A stretch of 42,994 nt of DNA from a virus: positions 1 through 42,994 of the IMG/VR virus record IMGVR_UViG_3300045240_000049; one strand, written 5' to 3'. Positions 8,536-17,601 of this stretch are shown here, one piece after another. How positions within the stretch are numbered: position 1 is the first letter of the stretch; each line of letters begins with the position of its first letter. The notes below the pieces were generated by a model. It saw only the letters and a program-made list of their open reading frames with translations, was not told the DNA's origin and did not search any database. A program made the translations under genes and the position numbers.

Positions 8536-9034
8536 GCAGGAACGCCTGCACGAGACGACCAACTACGGCACGGCCTCAATCGCCTATGCGCCGGTCGTCT
8601 CTTCGATCATCGAGAAGATGGGCGTTACGCATCTACTTGACTATGGCTGCGGGGCACAGACCAATCTCGCCAAACATCTGAAGGTCAAGCAGAAGCTGAC
8701 CTATCAGGCATATGACCCTGGAGTGCCGCGCTTCTCGAAGGCTCCGCTGCCTGCCCAGATGGTGGCGTGCATTGATGTGCTTGAGCACATCGAGCCCGAC
8801 TACTTGGAGTCAGTGCTAAATGACCTTTGCCGGCTGGCTGAGGGAATTGTGTTTCTTACGGTACATACAGGGGCTGCGGTCAAGACGCTCTCGGACGGGC
8901 GTAACGCGCACCTGACGCAGCAGCCGCTTAAGTGGTGGCTGCCAAAGTTCTGGGACCGCTGGGATATCCAGTCGGTGCAATCGACTGGCGAGCATTCCTT
9001 TTTCGTGATCGGCACGACCAAGCCGCGCATTTAA
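8486..9034 (+). CDS. SAM-dependent methyltransferase
   Basis: 182 residues. Class I (Rossmann) methyltransferase: motif I LDYGCGAQTNL at about 51-61 binds S-adenosylmethionine, and ACIDVLEHIEPDYL at about 89-102 matches the family's DVLEHI motif. The DGRNAHL segment and WW pair near 132-145 are typical of a phage subgroup. No DNA target-recognition domain or DPPY/PC catalytic motif is present, so DNA methylation is unlikely; a small-molecule or sugar substrate fits the neighbouring glycosyltransferases. It overlaps the upstream gene by 50 bases. Confidence 0.82.
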   Translation: MQSTSREDLISPQYRAEQERLHETTNYGTASIAYAPVVSSIIEKMGVTHLLDYGCGAQTNLAKHLKVKQKLTYQAYDPGVPRFSKAPLPAQMVACIDVLEHIEPDYLESVLNDLCRLAEGIVFLTVHTGAAVKTLSDGRNAHLTQQPLKWWLPKFWDRWDIQSVQSTGEHSFFVIGTTKPRI

Positions 9035-9038
9035 GACC

Positions 9039-9056
9039 TGAGCGGGCAGCCGCTCA
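9039..9056 (+). terminator. Hairpin without clear U-tract after methyltransferase gene
   Basis: A perfect 7-bp stem (TGAGCGG / CCGCTCA) with a 4-base loop follows the methyltransferase stop by four bases. The downstream sequence is C-rich, not a T run, so it could be a weak or factor-dependent terminator or an mRNA-end stabiliser. The 71-base gap to the next gene otherwise holds only that gene's ribosome-binding region. Confidence 0.4.
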
Positions 9057-9105
9057 CCTAACCCCTTCCATTCACCCTTAGCGCCTTAACTGGCGAGAGA
9101 TAGCC

Positions 9106-10077
9106 ATGGCTGAAAGTAGCATCACCCTCAATAACGGCGTCGGCGGCTCCAATGTCGCTACCTACCAAGATACATCCCAAAAGATGCATCAGGAGGTAAT
9201 CGTCCAGACTCAGGGAAGCGGGACTGACCCGGTATCGGTCAACTCGGCCAATCCGCTGCCGGTCAGTGCTACGGGCAATGTGGCAGCTGGGGTTGCTGAT
9301 GCTGGCAACGGTGTAAAGGTCGCTGGCGTCTATAAAGCCTCGCCGCCCACCTATGCTGACGGTAATCGCTGTGATCTGCAGGTTGACACCAACGGCAACC
9401 TAAAAGTCAACATTGTCGCTGGCGCAAATGCCGGCGGCACCAGCTCCAACTTCAATAGCGCGTTTCCTACTCCCGGAACGGCGATTGGTGCATCAGACGG
9501 CACCAACATGAAGCCGCTGCTTGTGGACGGCTCAGGTAATGTCAAGGTCAACATCGCAGCCGGCGGTGTGGCGGCAGCCACTGACAATAGCGCCTTTACG
9601 GCGGGTGTCGGGACCGGACTGCCGGTCATGGCAGTCTTTAATGACTCCATATCCAACGCAGTCTCTGGAGACCTAGCCGTACCGCGCATGACGGTTAACC
9701 GCCAGCTTCTGGTTGCCAGTCAGGGGACCACTACGGGCGGCTGGACGCCGTTTCAGCTGATCTCTGCTGCCACGACTAACGCCACATCTCTCAAGGCATC
9801 AGCCGGCACTATTGGCTCGATCATCTGCGGCAATACTGGCGCCGTAGCGTTTTTGAAGCTTTACAACAAAGCTTCAGCTCCAACCGTTGGGACGGATACG
9901 CCCCTGCATACCATTTGTATTCCCGGCAATTCGGCTGGGGCGGGGTTTTCGTATCCGATCCCGGCGGGCCTTTCCTTCTCCACTGGGCTCGCCTTCGCCG
10001 TCACGGGCGCCATGGCGGTTGCGGATACCACTGCGGTCGCACTGAATCAGGTGTGCGTAAGCATCGGTTATCTGTGA
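9106..10077 (+). CDS. Virion-type structural protein
   Basis: 323 residues, rich in Gly, Ala, Thr and Asn, with a repeated pattern of NGNLKVN/GNVKVN strands (about 100-145), as in fibre- or decoration-type virion proteins. The last 100 residues form a beta-rich domain (ATSLKASAGTIGSIICGNTGA, KLYNKASAPTVG) of the kind found in many phage virion proteins. Preceded by GAGAGATA as a weak ribosome-binding site. It follows the sugar-modification cassette, so it could be a target of it; that is speculation. Confidence 0.75.
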   Translation: MAESSITLNNGVGGSNVATYQDTSQKMHQEVIVQTQGSGTDPVSVNSANPLPVSATGNVAAGVADAGNGVKVAGVYKASPPTYADGNRCDLQVDTNGNLKVNIVAGANAGGTSSNFNSAFPTPGTAIGASDGTNMKPLLVDGSGNVKVNIAAGGVAAATDNSAFTAGVGTGLPVMAVFNDSISNAVSGDLAVPRMTVNRQLLVASQGTTTGGWTPFQLISAATTNATSLKASAGTIGSIICGNTGAVAFLKLYNKASAPTVGTDTPLHTICIPGNSAGAGFSYPIPAGLSFSTGLAFAVTGAMAVADTTAVALNQVCVSIGYL

Positions 10078-11244
10078 GTGCTGACGCGTCGAGCCCTCCT
10101 TGCTGGGGCTTTGTCATTAGCCGGATGTCGTGACGAGATGGCAGTTATTGCAGTACGCGCCCCACCTCCGGGGCAAGGCGGCGGCGGCGGAGGGGCTCCC
10201 GGCGGGCCTCTGACACATGGGCAATTAGTTTCAATTCCCGGCCCAGGCTTCGGCACCCAATCCGGCTCGGTAGTTTTAAGAGACGTTGGGAATGCTGCAG
10301 TTAATACTCTAGACCCGCAATGGTCTGGGGGGTGGCCCTTCCAAAGCACTCCAGCGCAATACAACATCCAGAATCAGCCGGTAAGCTTTAACCCCACGGG
10401 CGGTGCGGTGGGGGCGCCCCATCAGTATGTGAACCAGATGATTGCGGGGGCGCATTACACATCCGGAACTCCTAATGCTTTTGCCGGCTTTGATGTTTTG
10501 GCGTATCTGACCTATACCGCGCCGGCTCTCCCCTATGCCTTATATGTTCACTACTTCCAGCGCCTAGACCCCAATTGCGTATTTGGGCTCAATAGCGGAG
10601 ACAACAATTACAAGTTCATGGACTTTTCCGAGGGCAATCAGCCGTTTTCGCCCCCCAATTATACGATCTGCCAACCGGGAGCCGGGCCGAGTGGCCCCAC
10701 GGCGCACGTGTTCTATGGCTTCGATGACCCCTCGGGCACGCTGCAATTCCCAGATGGAAACGGGCATGGAAACTTCTGGAACAACTCCCCGACTCCCTGT
10801 CAAGCGTGGCTCGATACTGAATACGTAGCGGGGCTGACAACCGCACTGGGGCTTGCCGGCGGTGGATACATCAAGGGCATGCAGAGCGGCGTGACATATA
10901 TGAACTATGCGGGCCGCTCGGACGGAATACCGGGGACCGTTCGCTCCTTGTCAATCGGTGGGTATTGGAGGAACTACCCGAACGTAAACAATTATCGGTA
11001 CTTCGCGGACGTGCTGATTTATATCTCAGCCACGGGGACGTTATACCCGACCATGGTATGGCTCACCAATGCGTCTACTTATGCGGCCAGTACCATACGC
11101 ATACCCCAAGTCACCACCGCCTGGAGCGACAGCTCCATCAGTTTTAATGTTTGGAAGGCCACGCTCCCTAGCGGGAATGTTTATGTACAGGTTGGGAAGA
11201 CCGACGGGACTTTTGTCACCAAAGGTCCCTTCACCCTGAATTAG
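10078..11244 (+). CDS. Predicted lipoprotein with lectin-like beta-sandwich
   Basis: 388 residues from a GTG that abuts the previous TGA. The first 17 residues (MLTRRALLAGALSLAGC) are a lipoprotein signal: basic n-region with RR, hydrophobic core and lipobox LAGC with C17 as the lipid-modified residue. A Gly/Pro linker follows, then an IPT/TIG-like strand pair (VSIPGPGFGTQSGSVVLRD). Residues about 95-320 resemble a concanavalin-A-like sandwich, ending with the NNYRYFADVLIYIS strand. The C-terminus (about 335-388) has a second Ig-like pattern with TAWSDSSISFNV. It could coat the host outer membrane (superinfection exclusion or receptor masking), or be a virion lectin whose signal is fortuitous. 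Its position inside the virion cluster is unusual for a lipoprotein. Confidence 0.7.
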   Translation: MLTRRALLAGALSLAGCRDEMAVIAVRAPPPGQGGGGGGAPGGPLTHGQLVSIPGPGFGTQSGSVVLRDVGNAAVNTLDPQWSGGWPFQSTPAQYNIQNQPVSFNPTGGAVGAPHQYVNQMIAGAHYTSGTPNAFAGFDVLAYLTYTAPALPYALYVHYFQRLDPNCVFGLNSGDNNYKFMDFSEGNQPFSPPNYTICQPGAGPSGPTAHVFYGFDDPSGTLQFPDGNGHGNFWNNSPTPCQAWLDTEYVAGLTTALGLAGGGYIKGMQSGVTYMNYAGRSDGIPGTVRSLSIGGYWRNYPNVNNYRYFADVLIYISATGTLYPTMVWLTNASTYAASTIRIPQVTTAWSDSSISFNVWKATLPSGNVYVQVGKTDGTFVTKGPFTLN

Positions 11245-11253
11245 GTGTAATAG

Positions 11254-11796
11254 ATGACTTTTCTAGTCGGTCAACAAGGCTCTGGGTGGACGCCCCTAGG
11301 TTCAACCATAGTTCAAACCGCTGGCAATGCGGGTTATTTAGCTGCGGGGTATACCGCCGCAGCCAGCGGCACGATGACGACCGTCCATCTGCAGGTGGTT
11401 ACTACCAGCACCGCCACTGCTGCGAAAGTCTCTATATATGCCGGAACATCGGCGGGCTCATCCTTGGTGGCCACTTCCGGGGTCATTGATCTTACCGGGA
11501 CCGGCGACCGCACCGCCTCTATCTCTGGCAGCATTACCTCGGGTCAGCTGTATGCAATAGTTCTTCAGTGTTCTTCTGGCAGTTGCAATTTTGAAGCTAA
11601 TACTGGCGCCAGCGCATTTGTCGATAGGCAAAATACTGCGGCCAATTTTTCTTATGCATCGCCGCCCTCTACTCTTCCGACTGCGGATGTCACCGCCACG
11701 GGCAGAGAATTCCTGGTTTGGATAGACGGCACCGTGAGCGGCGGTAGTATGCAGAACTTCAACGGCGCGGCTTGCATGATGGGGGCGGGTACCTAA
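11254..11796 (+). CDS. Beta-rich virion-type protein
   Basis: 180 residues, Ser/Thr/Ala/Gly-rich with alternating hydrophobic strands (TTVHLQVVTTSTATAAKVSIY, then SGQLYAIVLQC) that suggest a jelly-roll or carbohydrate-binding-like fold. No catalytic motif. It lies between the lipoprotein-type gene and the adaptor gene, whose start codon follows its stop immediately. Function unknown; a minor virion component is inferred. Confidence 0.7.
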   Translation: MTFLVGQQGSGWTPLGSTIVQTAGNAGYLAAGYTAAASGTMTTVHLQVVTTSTATAAKVSIYAGTSAGSSLVATSGVIDLTGTGDRTASISGSITSGQLYAIVLQCSSGSCNFEANTGASAFVDRQNTAANFSYASPPSTLPTADVTATGREFLVWIDGTVSGGSMQNFNGAACMMGAGT

Positions 11797-12507
11797 ATGC
11801 TTGTCCCGCTGTTACTTGATCTTGGCTCAGTCTCTGGGACCGTCAACCCAGGACTCCCCGGCGGCACTAGCTGCATTTGGGCATACCCCAACTATGCTGC
11901 CTTCCGCACGACGCTCCAGCAGTTGATAGACGGGGACGACATCTCGTCTTCCTCCATCTCGACAAACATTCTTGATCTCATGGTGTCGATGGGGGAAAAG
12001 CGCCTATATAGGGATGTGCGCTCGTCCACGATGGATACCACGCTTGCTATCACCACCACCAACAATTCCGCACAGCTGCCAGTAGATCTCCTAGAGCTAC
12101 GCTCGGTCTATGTGGCCCTCGGCAGGCCGGCAACCTATATGGCTTATGAGCAGTTGCAGGGTCGGCTGCAGCTCTGCCCCACGACCCGTAACAAGACGGC
12201 GTTCTACTCATTCGAGAGCGACAACCTGATCTTCTATCCATCGCTTGCGGATGGAACGCTCATCAGCGGGCGCTATTGGAAATACTTCTGCAGTATCGTG
12301 ACCGAGGGGCTGTCGGGTAATTCGTTCTTCGCCCGCTATCCCGAACTGTTCCTGTATGCGGCGCTTGCCGAGAGCGGGCCCTACATCGGTGAGGTGGCGC
12401 GCCTGCCAGAGTGGAAGCAGCGATATGTCGAACTGGTACAGGACGTGCGCGACTTTGAGATCCAGCGCATGCGGGGCGGCTCCAAGCTCTCGACTCGCGT
12501 TGCATGA
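11797..12507 (+). CDS. Head-tail adaptor protein
   Basis: 236 residues. Helical adaptor signature: ILDLMVSMGEKRLYRDVR, a beta pair with TTTNNSAQLPVDLLELRSV, then RYPELFLYAALAESGPYIGE and a terminal helix, as in SU10/P22 gp4-type adaptors that sit below the portal. The first 25 or so residues are atypical (Gly/Pro-rich), so translation may start later, although no better in-frame ATG precedes the conserved AYPNYAAFRTTL segment. It overlaps the gp10-like gene by four bases. Confidence 0.8.
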   Translation: MLVPLLLDLGSVSGTVNPGLPGGTSCIWAYPNYAAFRTTLQQLIDGDDISSSSISTNILDLMVSMGEKRLYRDVRSSTMDTTLAITTTNNSAQLPVDLLELRSVYVALGRPATYMAYEQLQGRLQLCPTTRNKTAFYSFESDNLIFYPSLADGTLISGRYWKYFCSIVTEGLSGNSFFARYPELFLYAALAESGPYIGEVARLPEWKQRYVELVQDVRDFEIQRMRGGSKLSTRVA

Positions 12508-13919
12508 AGTCAGAATTCCTGGGCGCGGCGTATTCGCTGCGGTCTCTCCCCTTGTCTGCGCAGACCCTCGTCAACCTCTACGCGGAGTTTAACGAGAGCA
12601 AGAACGGAGAGATTGGCGCCTTTTACGGGACGCCCGGACTTAAGCGCCAAGCACTCCTTGCGGGCGGTGCTGGGCGCGCGCTGGTGCTCTCGGGCGATGC
12701 GTCCGTGCTCTACGCGGTCTCAGGCCCGAACGTCTACAAGATTGATACCGCCTGGGGCGTTACGCAGATTGGGACGTTGCCGACCAGTCAGGGCCGCATT
12801 AGCGCGGTATCGAATAACAATCAGACGCTATTTGCCCATAGCGGGGGCTGGCACTACACGACCGGCACTAAGCTGACGGCTGTAGCTGCGGGGCCGCCGA
12901 ACGCCATCTGTACCTACATGGATGGCTATATCGTCTTCACCGAGCAAGCCGATAGCGAATTCGGCCTCACCGCGATCAATGACGTATCCACCATCGACCC
13001 GCTGGATATCGCAGAGGCAGAAGCCCTACCCGATAACCTTGTATCAGTGTTCGCTGACCAGCGCGAAGTGTGGCTGCTGGGTGACTTCTCAACCGAGATA
13101 TGGGCGGATACCGGAGCGCTCGCTTTCCCCTTCGAGCGCATTCCGGGTGGCGTGTTGTCGGTCGGATGCTGCGCGCGCTTCTCGGTGGCCTTCACTGACG
13201 GGTCACTCTTCTGGCTGACGCAGGACAAGAACGGCAACGCCACGGTCATCAGGACCGTGGGCTATGAAACGGTGCGGGTATCCACCCACGCCATCGAGTT
13301 TGCCATTGAGAGCTACGCGAACATCACCGACGCGTACGGCTTCGGGTATCAGGAGGAGGGACACTGCTTCTACGTGCTGACCTTCCCCTCGGCTGATGTG
13401 ACGTGGCGCTATGACTGCGCAACGAAGCTCTGGGCCCGCTGGGCGTGGCGCGATCCTAACGGCGTACTCCACCGTCACAGGGTCGGGGCCTATGCCTTCT
13501 TCAACGGCCAGCACTGCATCATCGACCACCAGAACGGCACGCTCTACACGCTCGACCTGAATACGTTCACCGATGACGGCAACGTGATCTATAGGGAGCG
13601 GGCATGGCCTCTCGCCCCTCCGCAGGAGATGCACCGCATGCGCTGCGATGCGCTGGAGCTCGTAGCGGAGACGGGCGTAGGCAACGTCACGGGGGTGGAT
13701 AGCAACCCCGCGGTTGCGCTGCAGATGTCCTTCGATGGCGGGGTGTCCTTCGGCTATGAGCGCTACCAGTCTGTTGGCGGCTTCGGTCGGCGCCAGAAGC
13801 GTGCGCGGTGGAGGCGCAACGGGATGGGCAGGAGACCTGTCGCGCGTATCTCCACGACCCAGACGACCAAGGTGGCTTGGCTCGGGGTCAATGTCGAGGG
13901 TGAGGTATTGCAGCAGTGA
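12504..13919 (+). CDS. Packaged-DNA stabilisation protein (P22 gp10-like tail hub)
   Basis: 471 residues, the size of P22 gp10 (472). Diagnostic opening LVNLYAEFNESKNGEIGAFYGTPGLK near residues 22-48, followed by propeller-like strand repeats, WLLGDFSTEIWADTG near 190-205 and a SFDGGVSFGYERYQSVGG segment near the C-terminus, all typical of the family. In P22 this protein plugs the portal after packaging and forms the tail hub to which the spike and needle attach. ATGA overlap with the adaptor gene. Confidence 0.88.
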   Translation: MKSEFLGAAYSLRSLPLSAQTLVNLYAEFNESKNGEIGAFYGTPGLKRQALLAGGAGRALVLSGDASVLYAVSGPNVYKIDTAWGVTQIGTLPTSQGRISAVSNNNQTLFAHSGGWHYTTGTKLTAVAAGPPNAICTYMDGYIVFTEQADSEFGLTAINDVSTIDPLDIAEAEALPDNLVSVFADQREVWLLGDFSTEIWADTGALAFPFERIPGGVLSVGCCARFSVAFTDGSLFWLTQDKNGNATVIRTVGYETVRVSTHAIEFAIESYANITDAYGFGYQEEGHCFYVLTFPSADVTWRYDCATKLWARWAWRDPNGVLHRHRVGAYAFFNGQHCIIDHQNGTLYTLDLNTFTDDGNVIYRERAWPLAPPQEMHRMRCDALELVAETGVGNVTGVDSNPAVALQMSFDGGVSFGYERYQSVGGFGRRQKRARWRRNGMGRRPVARISTTQTTKVAWLGVNVEGEVLQQ

Positions 13920-14797
13920 CCGACATTATGAAGGTCACGCCCCCGCGGTTCTCTGAGACTCCCTCCGGGTCTGAGCTTAATAAGGCCTTTACCGTCATCT
14001 ACCGCGATGTGTTCGCGCGCTTCGATGTGCGGTACGCCAATAACGACTTCAACGCGGGACTGGTGGCCAACGGGGCCGGCGGGGTGACGCTTGGCAACCA
14101 AGCCATCCCCACAGGGCGCACCGTGGGCGTCCCGTCCCTGGTGCAGAAGATAGCGAACAACGGACAGGCGGCAGACCAGCGGTTCCTGCCGCAAGTCTCG
14201 GCGGGTAACAAGCTATCCGTGCAGAACATCCTCCCCCTTGGGGCAACTGCGGATGCTTCCACGGCCTCGATATCCATAGCCCCGCACACCCTGCAGTACG
14301 GGTATGGGGTGGTACCGTATTCAGCCGGGACCATTGCGGGGCTTAACCCCAGCACGACCTATTACGTGTATGCGGATGATCCGACCTTTGCCGGTGGAGC
14401 GGTCAGCTACCTTGCCACGACCAACCCGCAGACCGTGGTAGCGAGCAATGGCCGCTACTACGTGGGCTCCATCATCACGGCGATTGCCGCGACGACTGAG
14501 GGCATTAACGCTGCGACCTCGGCCAATCCCATTGCCTTTACTACAGCCACTAACCACGGCTGGAATACAGGGGATCAGGTGACGTTCGCGGGACTGCCGG
14601 GAGACTTCGGGACCAACCTGAACGCGACTACCCAGACCATCACGGTAACGGGCTCCAATACGTTCACGATAGCCGTGGACGGCCATACCTACGGGGCCTT
14701 TACCTCTGGTGGGTCTGCGACTCGCGTCTCCAATGCCACGACAGGCGGCGGTGGTGGCGGTGGGGGTGGTGGGCATGGCGGCGGGCAGCTGCAGTGA
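13916..14797 (+). CDS. Tail-associated protein with Gly-rich tail
   Basis: 293 residues from a GTG overlapping the upstream stop. Residues about 200-265 carry the NHGWNTGDQVTFAGLPGDFG and NTFTIAVDGHTYG elements of a small beta-barrel domain that recurs in phage tail proteins. The end is a run of about ten Gly followed by GHGGG. The N-terminal half is beta-rich and unassigned. Position after the gp10-like gene suggests a tail or fibre-joining role. Confidence 0.72.
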   Translation: MTDIMKVTPPRFSETPSGSELNKAFTVIYRDVFARFDVRYANNDFNAGLVANGAGGVTLGNQAIPTGRTVGVPSLVQKIANNGQAADQRFLPQVSAGNKLSVQNILPLGATADASTASISIAPHTLQYGYGVVPYSAGTIAGLNPSTTYYVYADDPTFAGGAVSYLATTNPQTVVASNGRYYVGSIITAIAATTEGINAATSANPIAFTTATNHGWNTGDQVTFAGLPGDFGTNLNATTQTITVTGSNTFTIAVDGHTYGAFTSGGSATRVSNATTGGGGGGGGGGHGGGQLQ

Positions 14798-15009
14798 ACG
14801 TCAAGGTATTGCAGGCCGACCATACCTGGGTGGTGCTCGAGGCGAGCATTGACGGGGTGCCGGTAGTGACTCACCGCCGCAGCATCAACTCTGCCGCGCT
14901 GGCCTCCGGGTATCTCACGCTTGAGGCTGAAAAGGCTGCGCTGGTGGCTGACGTAGAGGCGGCATATGAGCGCTGGCAAGCCGTGCAGAGGGCGCTAGCG
15001 TCTCTGTGA
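14794..15009 (+). CDS. Small hypothetical protein
   Basis: 71 residues from GTG, overlapping both neighbours by four bases. The first half is a short beta pattern (VKVLQADHTWVVLEASIDG), the second a charged helix (LTLEAEKAALVADVEAAYERW). Not recognised; a tail accessory by position. Confidence 0.65.
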   Translation: MNVKVLQADHTWVVLEASIDGVPVVTHRRSINSAALASGYLTLEAEKAALVADVEAAYERWQAVQRALASL

Positions 15010-15485
15010 ACATCTATGAGCAGGGTCAAATCATTGACCTTGCGGCAGAGCTAACGCACCGGCAGCTGAGCTGGAAAGAAAAGATTGCGCTGGTTGGGTC
15101 TGAGTTTCTACAGCGCGCGCAGATTGACTGTCCTGTAGAACACATCTTCCGCGACGGCAACTACATCCGGCGCATGAGCATCCCGCAGGGGACGCTCTTT
15201 ATCGGCAGGCCCCACAAGATAGGGCACCGCTGCCAACTCGATAAAGGCTCGCTGATCCAGTTCACGGAGCACGGGCGCATCGAGCGCAACCCCGGAGACT
15301 CGGTGCAATCAACTCCTGGGTATCAGGTGATCTTGTACGCAGTGACGGATGTGGTGGGCTCTACAGTCCACCCCGACTCTGGCGAGCGCGATATTGACAA
15401 GCTGGAAGATGCGATCTTTGAGTCCAAACAGGATTTTGCAGAACTTGGAATGACCGTGCGTAAAGCATTAGAGGCGAAGGTATGA
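15006..15485 (+). CDS. Cupin-like tail-region protein
   Basis: 159 residues from GTG. The middle (about 40-125) has a cupin/jelly-roll pattern, MSIPQGTLFIGRPHKIGHRCQ, then GDSVQSTPGYQVILYAVTD and VVGSTVHP, which matches a family of about 150-residue proteins found in podovirus tail gene clusters. A conserved His pair (GRPHKIGH) could bind metal. Its function is not established in any phage that I know. Overlaps both neighbours by four bases. Confidence 0.72.
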   Translation: MNIYEQGQIIDLAAELTHRQLSWKEKIALVGSEFLQRAQIDCPVEHIFRDGNYIRRMSIPQGTLFIGRPHKIGHRCQLDKGSLIQFTEHGRIERNPGDSVQSTPGYQVILYAVTDVVGSTVHPDSGERDIDKLEDAIFESKQDFAELGMTVRKALEAKV

Positions 15486-16150
15486 CTGGTGTAGCAACCG
15501 CAATCGGAGCTGCTGCCGTGGTGGGGGCTGGAGCTGCAGTGTATTCCGCAAATAAGGCATCAAGCGCCCAGCGCTCTGCGGCCAATCAGGCAAGCAATAC
15601 CCAAATGGGTATGTTCAACCAGATCCAGCAGAACGAACAACCCTACCTCGGCGCAGGACAGAACGCAATCAACCAGCTCCAGTCGCTCTACGGCATCGGC
15701 GGCAAGGGCGCGATGAATGGCGCGCAGTTGCAGAAGCTCCTGACCTCTCTGCCGGGCTATCAGTTTCAAATGGGGCAGGGCGTACAGGCAATCGACCGCT
15801 CGGAAGCTGCCAAGGGATTGCTGAACTCGGGAGCTACGGGAAAGGCGCTGACGCAGTACGGACAGGGGCTCGGCTCTAGCTACTTCGGACAGTACGTCGG
15901 CGGTCTCCAGAATATCGCGGGCATGGGGCAGGCATCCGCAGCCCAACAGGCGGCGGTCGGCATGAATGCCGCTAACAACGTCTCGGCCAATCAGATTTAC
16001 GCAGGCAATGCTAGCGCCGCTGGCGCCATTGGGACCGGCAACGCCATTTCCAACCTCGCAGGACAGTCCATCGGGCTGTATGGGCTATACCAGGGCGGCT
16101 ATGGCGGCGGCGGCTTTAATCCCTACTCAACGTTAGGGCAGGGCGAATAG
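15482..16150 (+). CDS. Ejection (DNA-transfer) protein, first of three
   Basis: 222 residues. The N-terminal AIGAAAVVGAGAAVYSANKA is a Gly/Ala membrane-active segment. A Gln-rich helix follows, then LPGYQFQMGQGVQAIDRSEAAKGLLNSGATGKAL (about 82-115), a signature of small podovirus ejection proteins comparable to P22 gp7. The C-terminus is Gly/Tyr-rich. Such proteins leave the head with the DNA and help to form a conduit through the cell envelope. Confidence 0.82.
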   Translation: MTGVATAIGAAAVVGAGAAVYSANKASSAQRSAANQASNTQMGMFNQIQQNEQPYLGAGQNAINQLQSLYGIGGKGAMNGAQLQKLLTSLPGYQFQMGQGVQAIDRSEAAKGLLNSGATGKALTQYGQGLGSSYFGQYVGGLQNIAGMGQASAAQQAAVGMNAANNVSANQIYAGNASAAGAIGTGNAISNLAGQSIGLYGLYQGGYGGGGFNPYSTLGQGE

Positions 16151-16152
16151 CG

Positions 16153-17601
16153 ATGGCTCAGCCTGATTACGGCTTCTATCCCGAGATGGGGGCGCAATCC
16201 CCGGACATTCTCGGCAACTACCTGCGCGGAGTATCCGCACCCACCCAGCTAGCGCTGGGGCAGCAGCAGCTACAAATGGGTGGACTGCAGATGCAGCAGC
16301 TACGCATGGCGTTGCAGAATCAAGGAATGCTGCAGGGCGTCGCGCGGCAGCAGTTGATTCGTGAAGGCCTCCTAGGGGAAGAGACTGGACAGGGCGCGCC
16401 CTCAGTAGGGCGTACTGGCGGCATTCAAAACGGCCCGCAGGATGCGGTAGCCGGGACCGCCCCCTCTGCCGCCACCTCTTATGTGGGTGGAGGCATGGGC
16501 CCTGGATTAGCACCGTCTGCGGGCGCCCAGCGCGCAGTGGCGATGTTGGAGGGTAAATATACCCCTGAGACAGAAAATCAAATTTTCGAGCATCAGAAGC
16601 AGGTGGCACAGTTCAATGCTCAGCCGATGCTCGACACGCTGGACACTATTTTCGATAGCGATAAGCCCGCCGCGGTTGCAATGAATAACCCGAATCTAAT
16701 TGCGCAGTGGCCGCAGCTCGCGCGCCAGATGAATCTGGACCCAGTTAAGGACTTCAACGACCAGAACGTGCGCCGCGCCATCGCGTTTGCTGCGAACAAC
16801 ATCCGCGGCAGCGTGGGGATGGCTGCCAAAGATTACCCGGTACCGCTGGTTAATGGCCCCTATGGAAGCCAATACAACCCGATTACTGGCAAGCGCGACA
16901 CCAACCCAGAACTGCCGGAATTCAACTACGAGAAGAAGTCCGACGTATACGGCAATGAGTCGTTTGTCCCGCTAATCAAAAAGCCTGGATTCGGTTCTGG
17001 CGGAATGGTCGGCGGCGCGGGACAGGCAGGCGGCGCGATCCCCGGCGGAGTCAAGGCGCCGACTGAAGCAGAGGAAAGGTCGGCTGGCTTCGCGCAGGTA
17101 ATGGGCATAAATCTTCCTAAGGTGGAGGCAGCAGAAAACAAAGGCGTATTCCTCGCCCCTAGAGTGCGCACGCAGTTGCTTGATATCGTGGTAAACCCAG
17201 ACCCCGGGGCTGTCAGAAATTTTCTCTCTCAGGAATTCCTAAAGACGATTCCCCAGGCTCAGAGAAATTATATTTACGCGGCCCTTCCCATGCTTCAAGC
17301 CATAGCGCACCAGCAGGCCGGTCAAAAGGGCATGACGCAAAACACTTTACGGGCGAACCTTGAGAGCCAGATTCCCCAAGAGATAGATAAGGATAATCCC
17401 GAGGGGCTGGCTACCATGCATGCGACGCGCCGCGCGTTTCTAGCAACGATGGACGCGGCCAGCGGCTCTCTAGGGGGCTCCCCTGACCTACACGAAATCA
17501 ACGACCGCCGCATGGCGCGCGCTGCTGCGCAGTCTGGTGCGCCGCAGATGCCGTCGCTTGCCGATATCCGGGCCGAGATTGCTAGGCGCCAGAGAAAATA
17601 A
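16153..17601 (+). CDS. Ejection protein, second of three
   Basis: 482 residues. The N-terminal 70 residues are Gln/Met/Leu-rich (ALGQQQLQMGGLQMQQLRMAL) and helical, the middle is Gly/Ala-rich with low-complexity linkers, and the C-terminal half is helical and ends in DIRAEIARRQRK. This composition and its place between two other ejection-type genes fit an internal virion protein comparable in role to P22 gp20. No lytic transglycosylase motif seen. Confidence 0.72.
   Translation: MAQPDYGFYPEMGAQSPDILGNYLRGVSAPTQLALGQQQLQMGGLQMQQLRMALQNQGMLQGVARQQLIREGLLGEETGQGAPSVGRTGGIQNGPQDAVAGTAPSAATSYVGGGMGPGLAPSAGAQRAVAMLEGKYTPETENQIFEHQKQVAQFNAQPMLDTLDTIFDSDKPAAVAMNNPNLIAQWPQLARQMNLDPVKDFNDQNVRRAIAFAANNIRGSVGMAAKDYPVPLVNGPYGSQYNPITGKRDTNPELPEFNYEKKSDVYGNESFVPLIKKPGFGSGGMVGGAGQAGGAIPGGVKAPTEAEERSAGFAQVMGINLPKVEAAENKGVFLAPRVRTQLLDIVVNPDPGAVRNFLSQEFLKTIPQAQRNYIYAALPMLQAIAHQQAGQKGMTQNTLRANLESQIPQEIDKDNPEGLATMHATRRAFLATMDAASGSLGGSPDLHEINDRRMARAAAQSGAPQMPSLADIRAEIARRQRK

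Noticed and set aside
14746-14785. G-rich tract as possible G-quadruplex or regulatory site
   Set aside because: It is simply the codons of a poly-Gly tail in the 13916 gene.
10078-15485. Diversity-generating retroelement targeting a tail or lectin-like protein
   Set aside because: Considered because lectin-like virion proteins are typical targets, but no reverse transcriptase gene and no template/variable repeat pair was seen.
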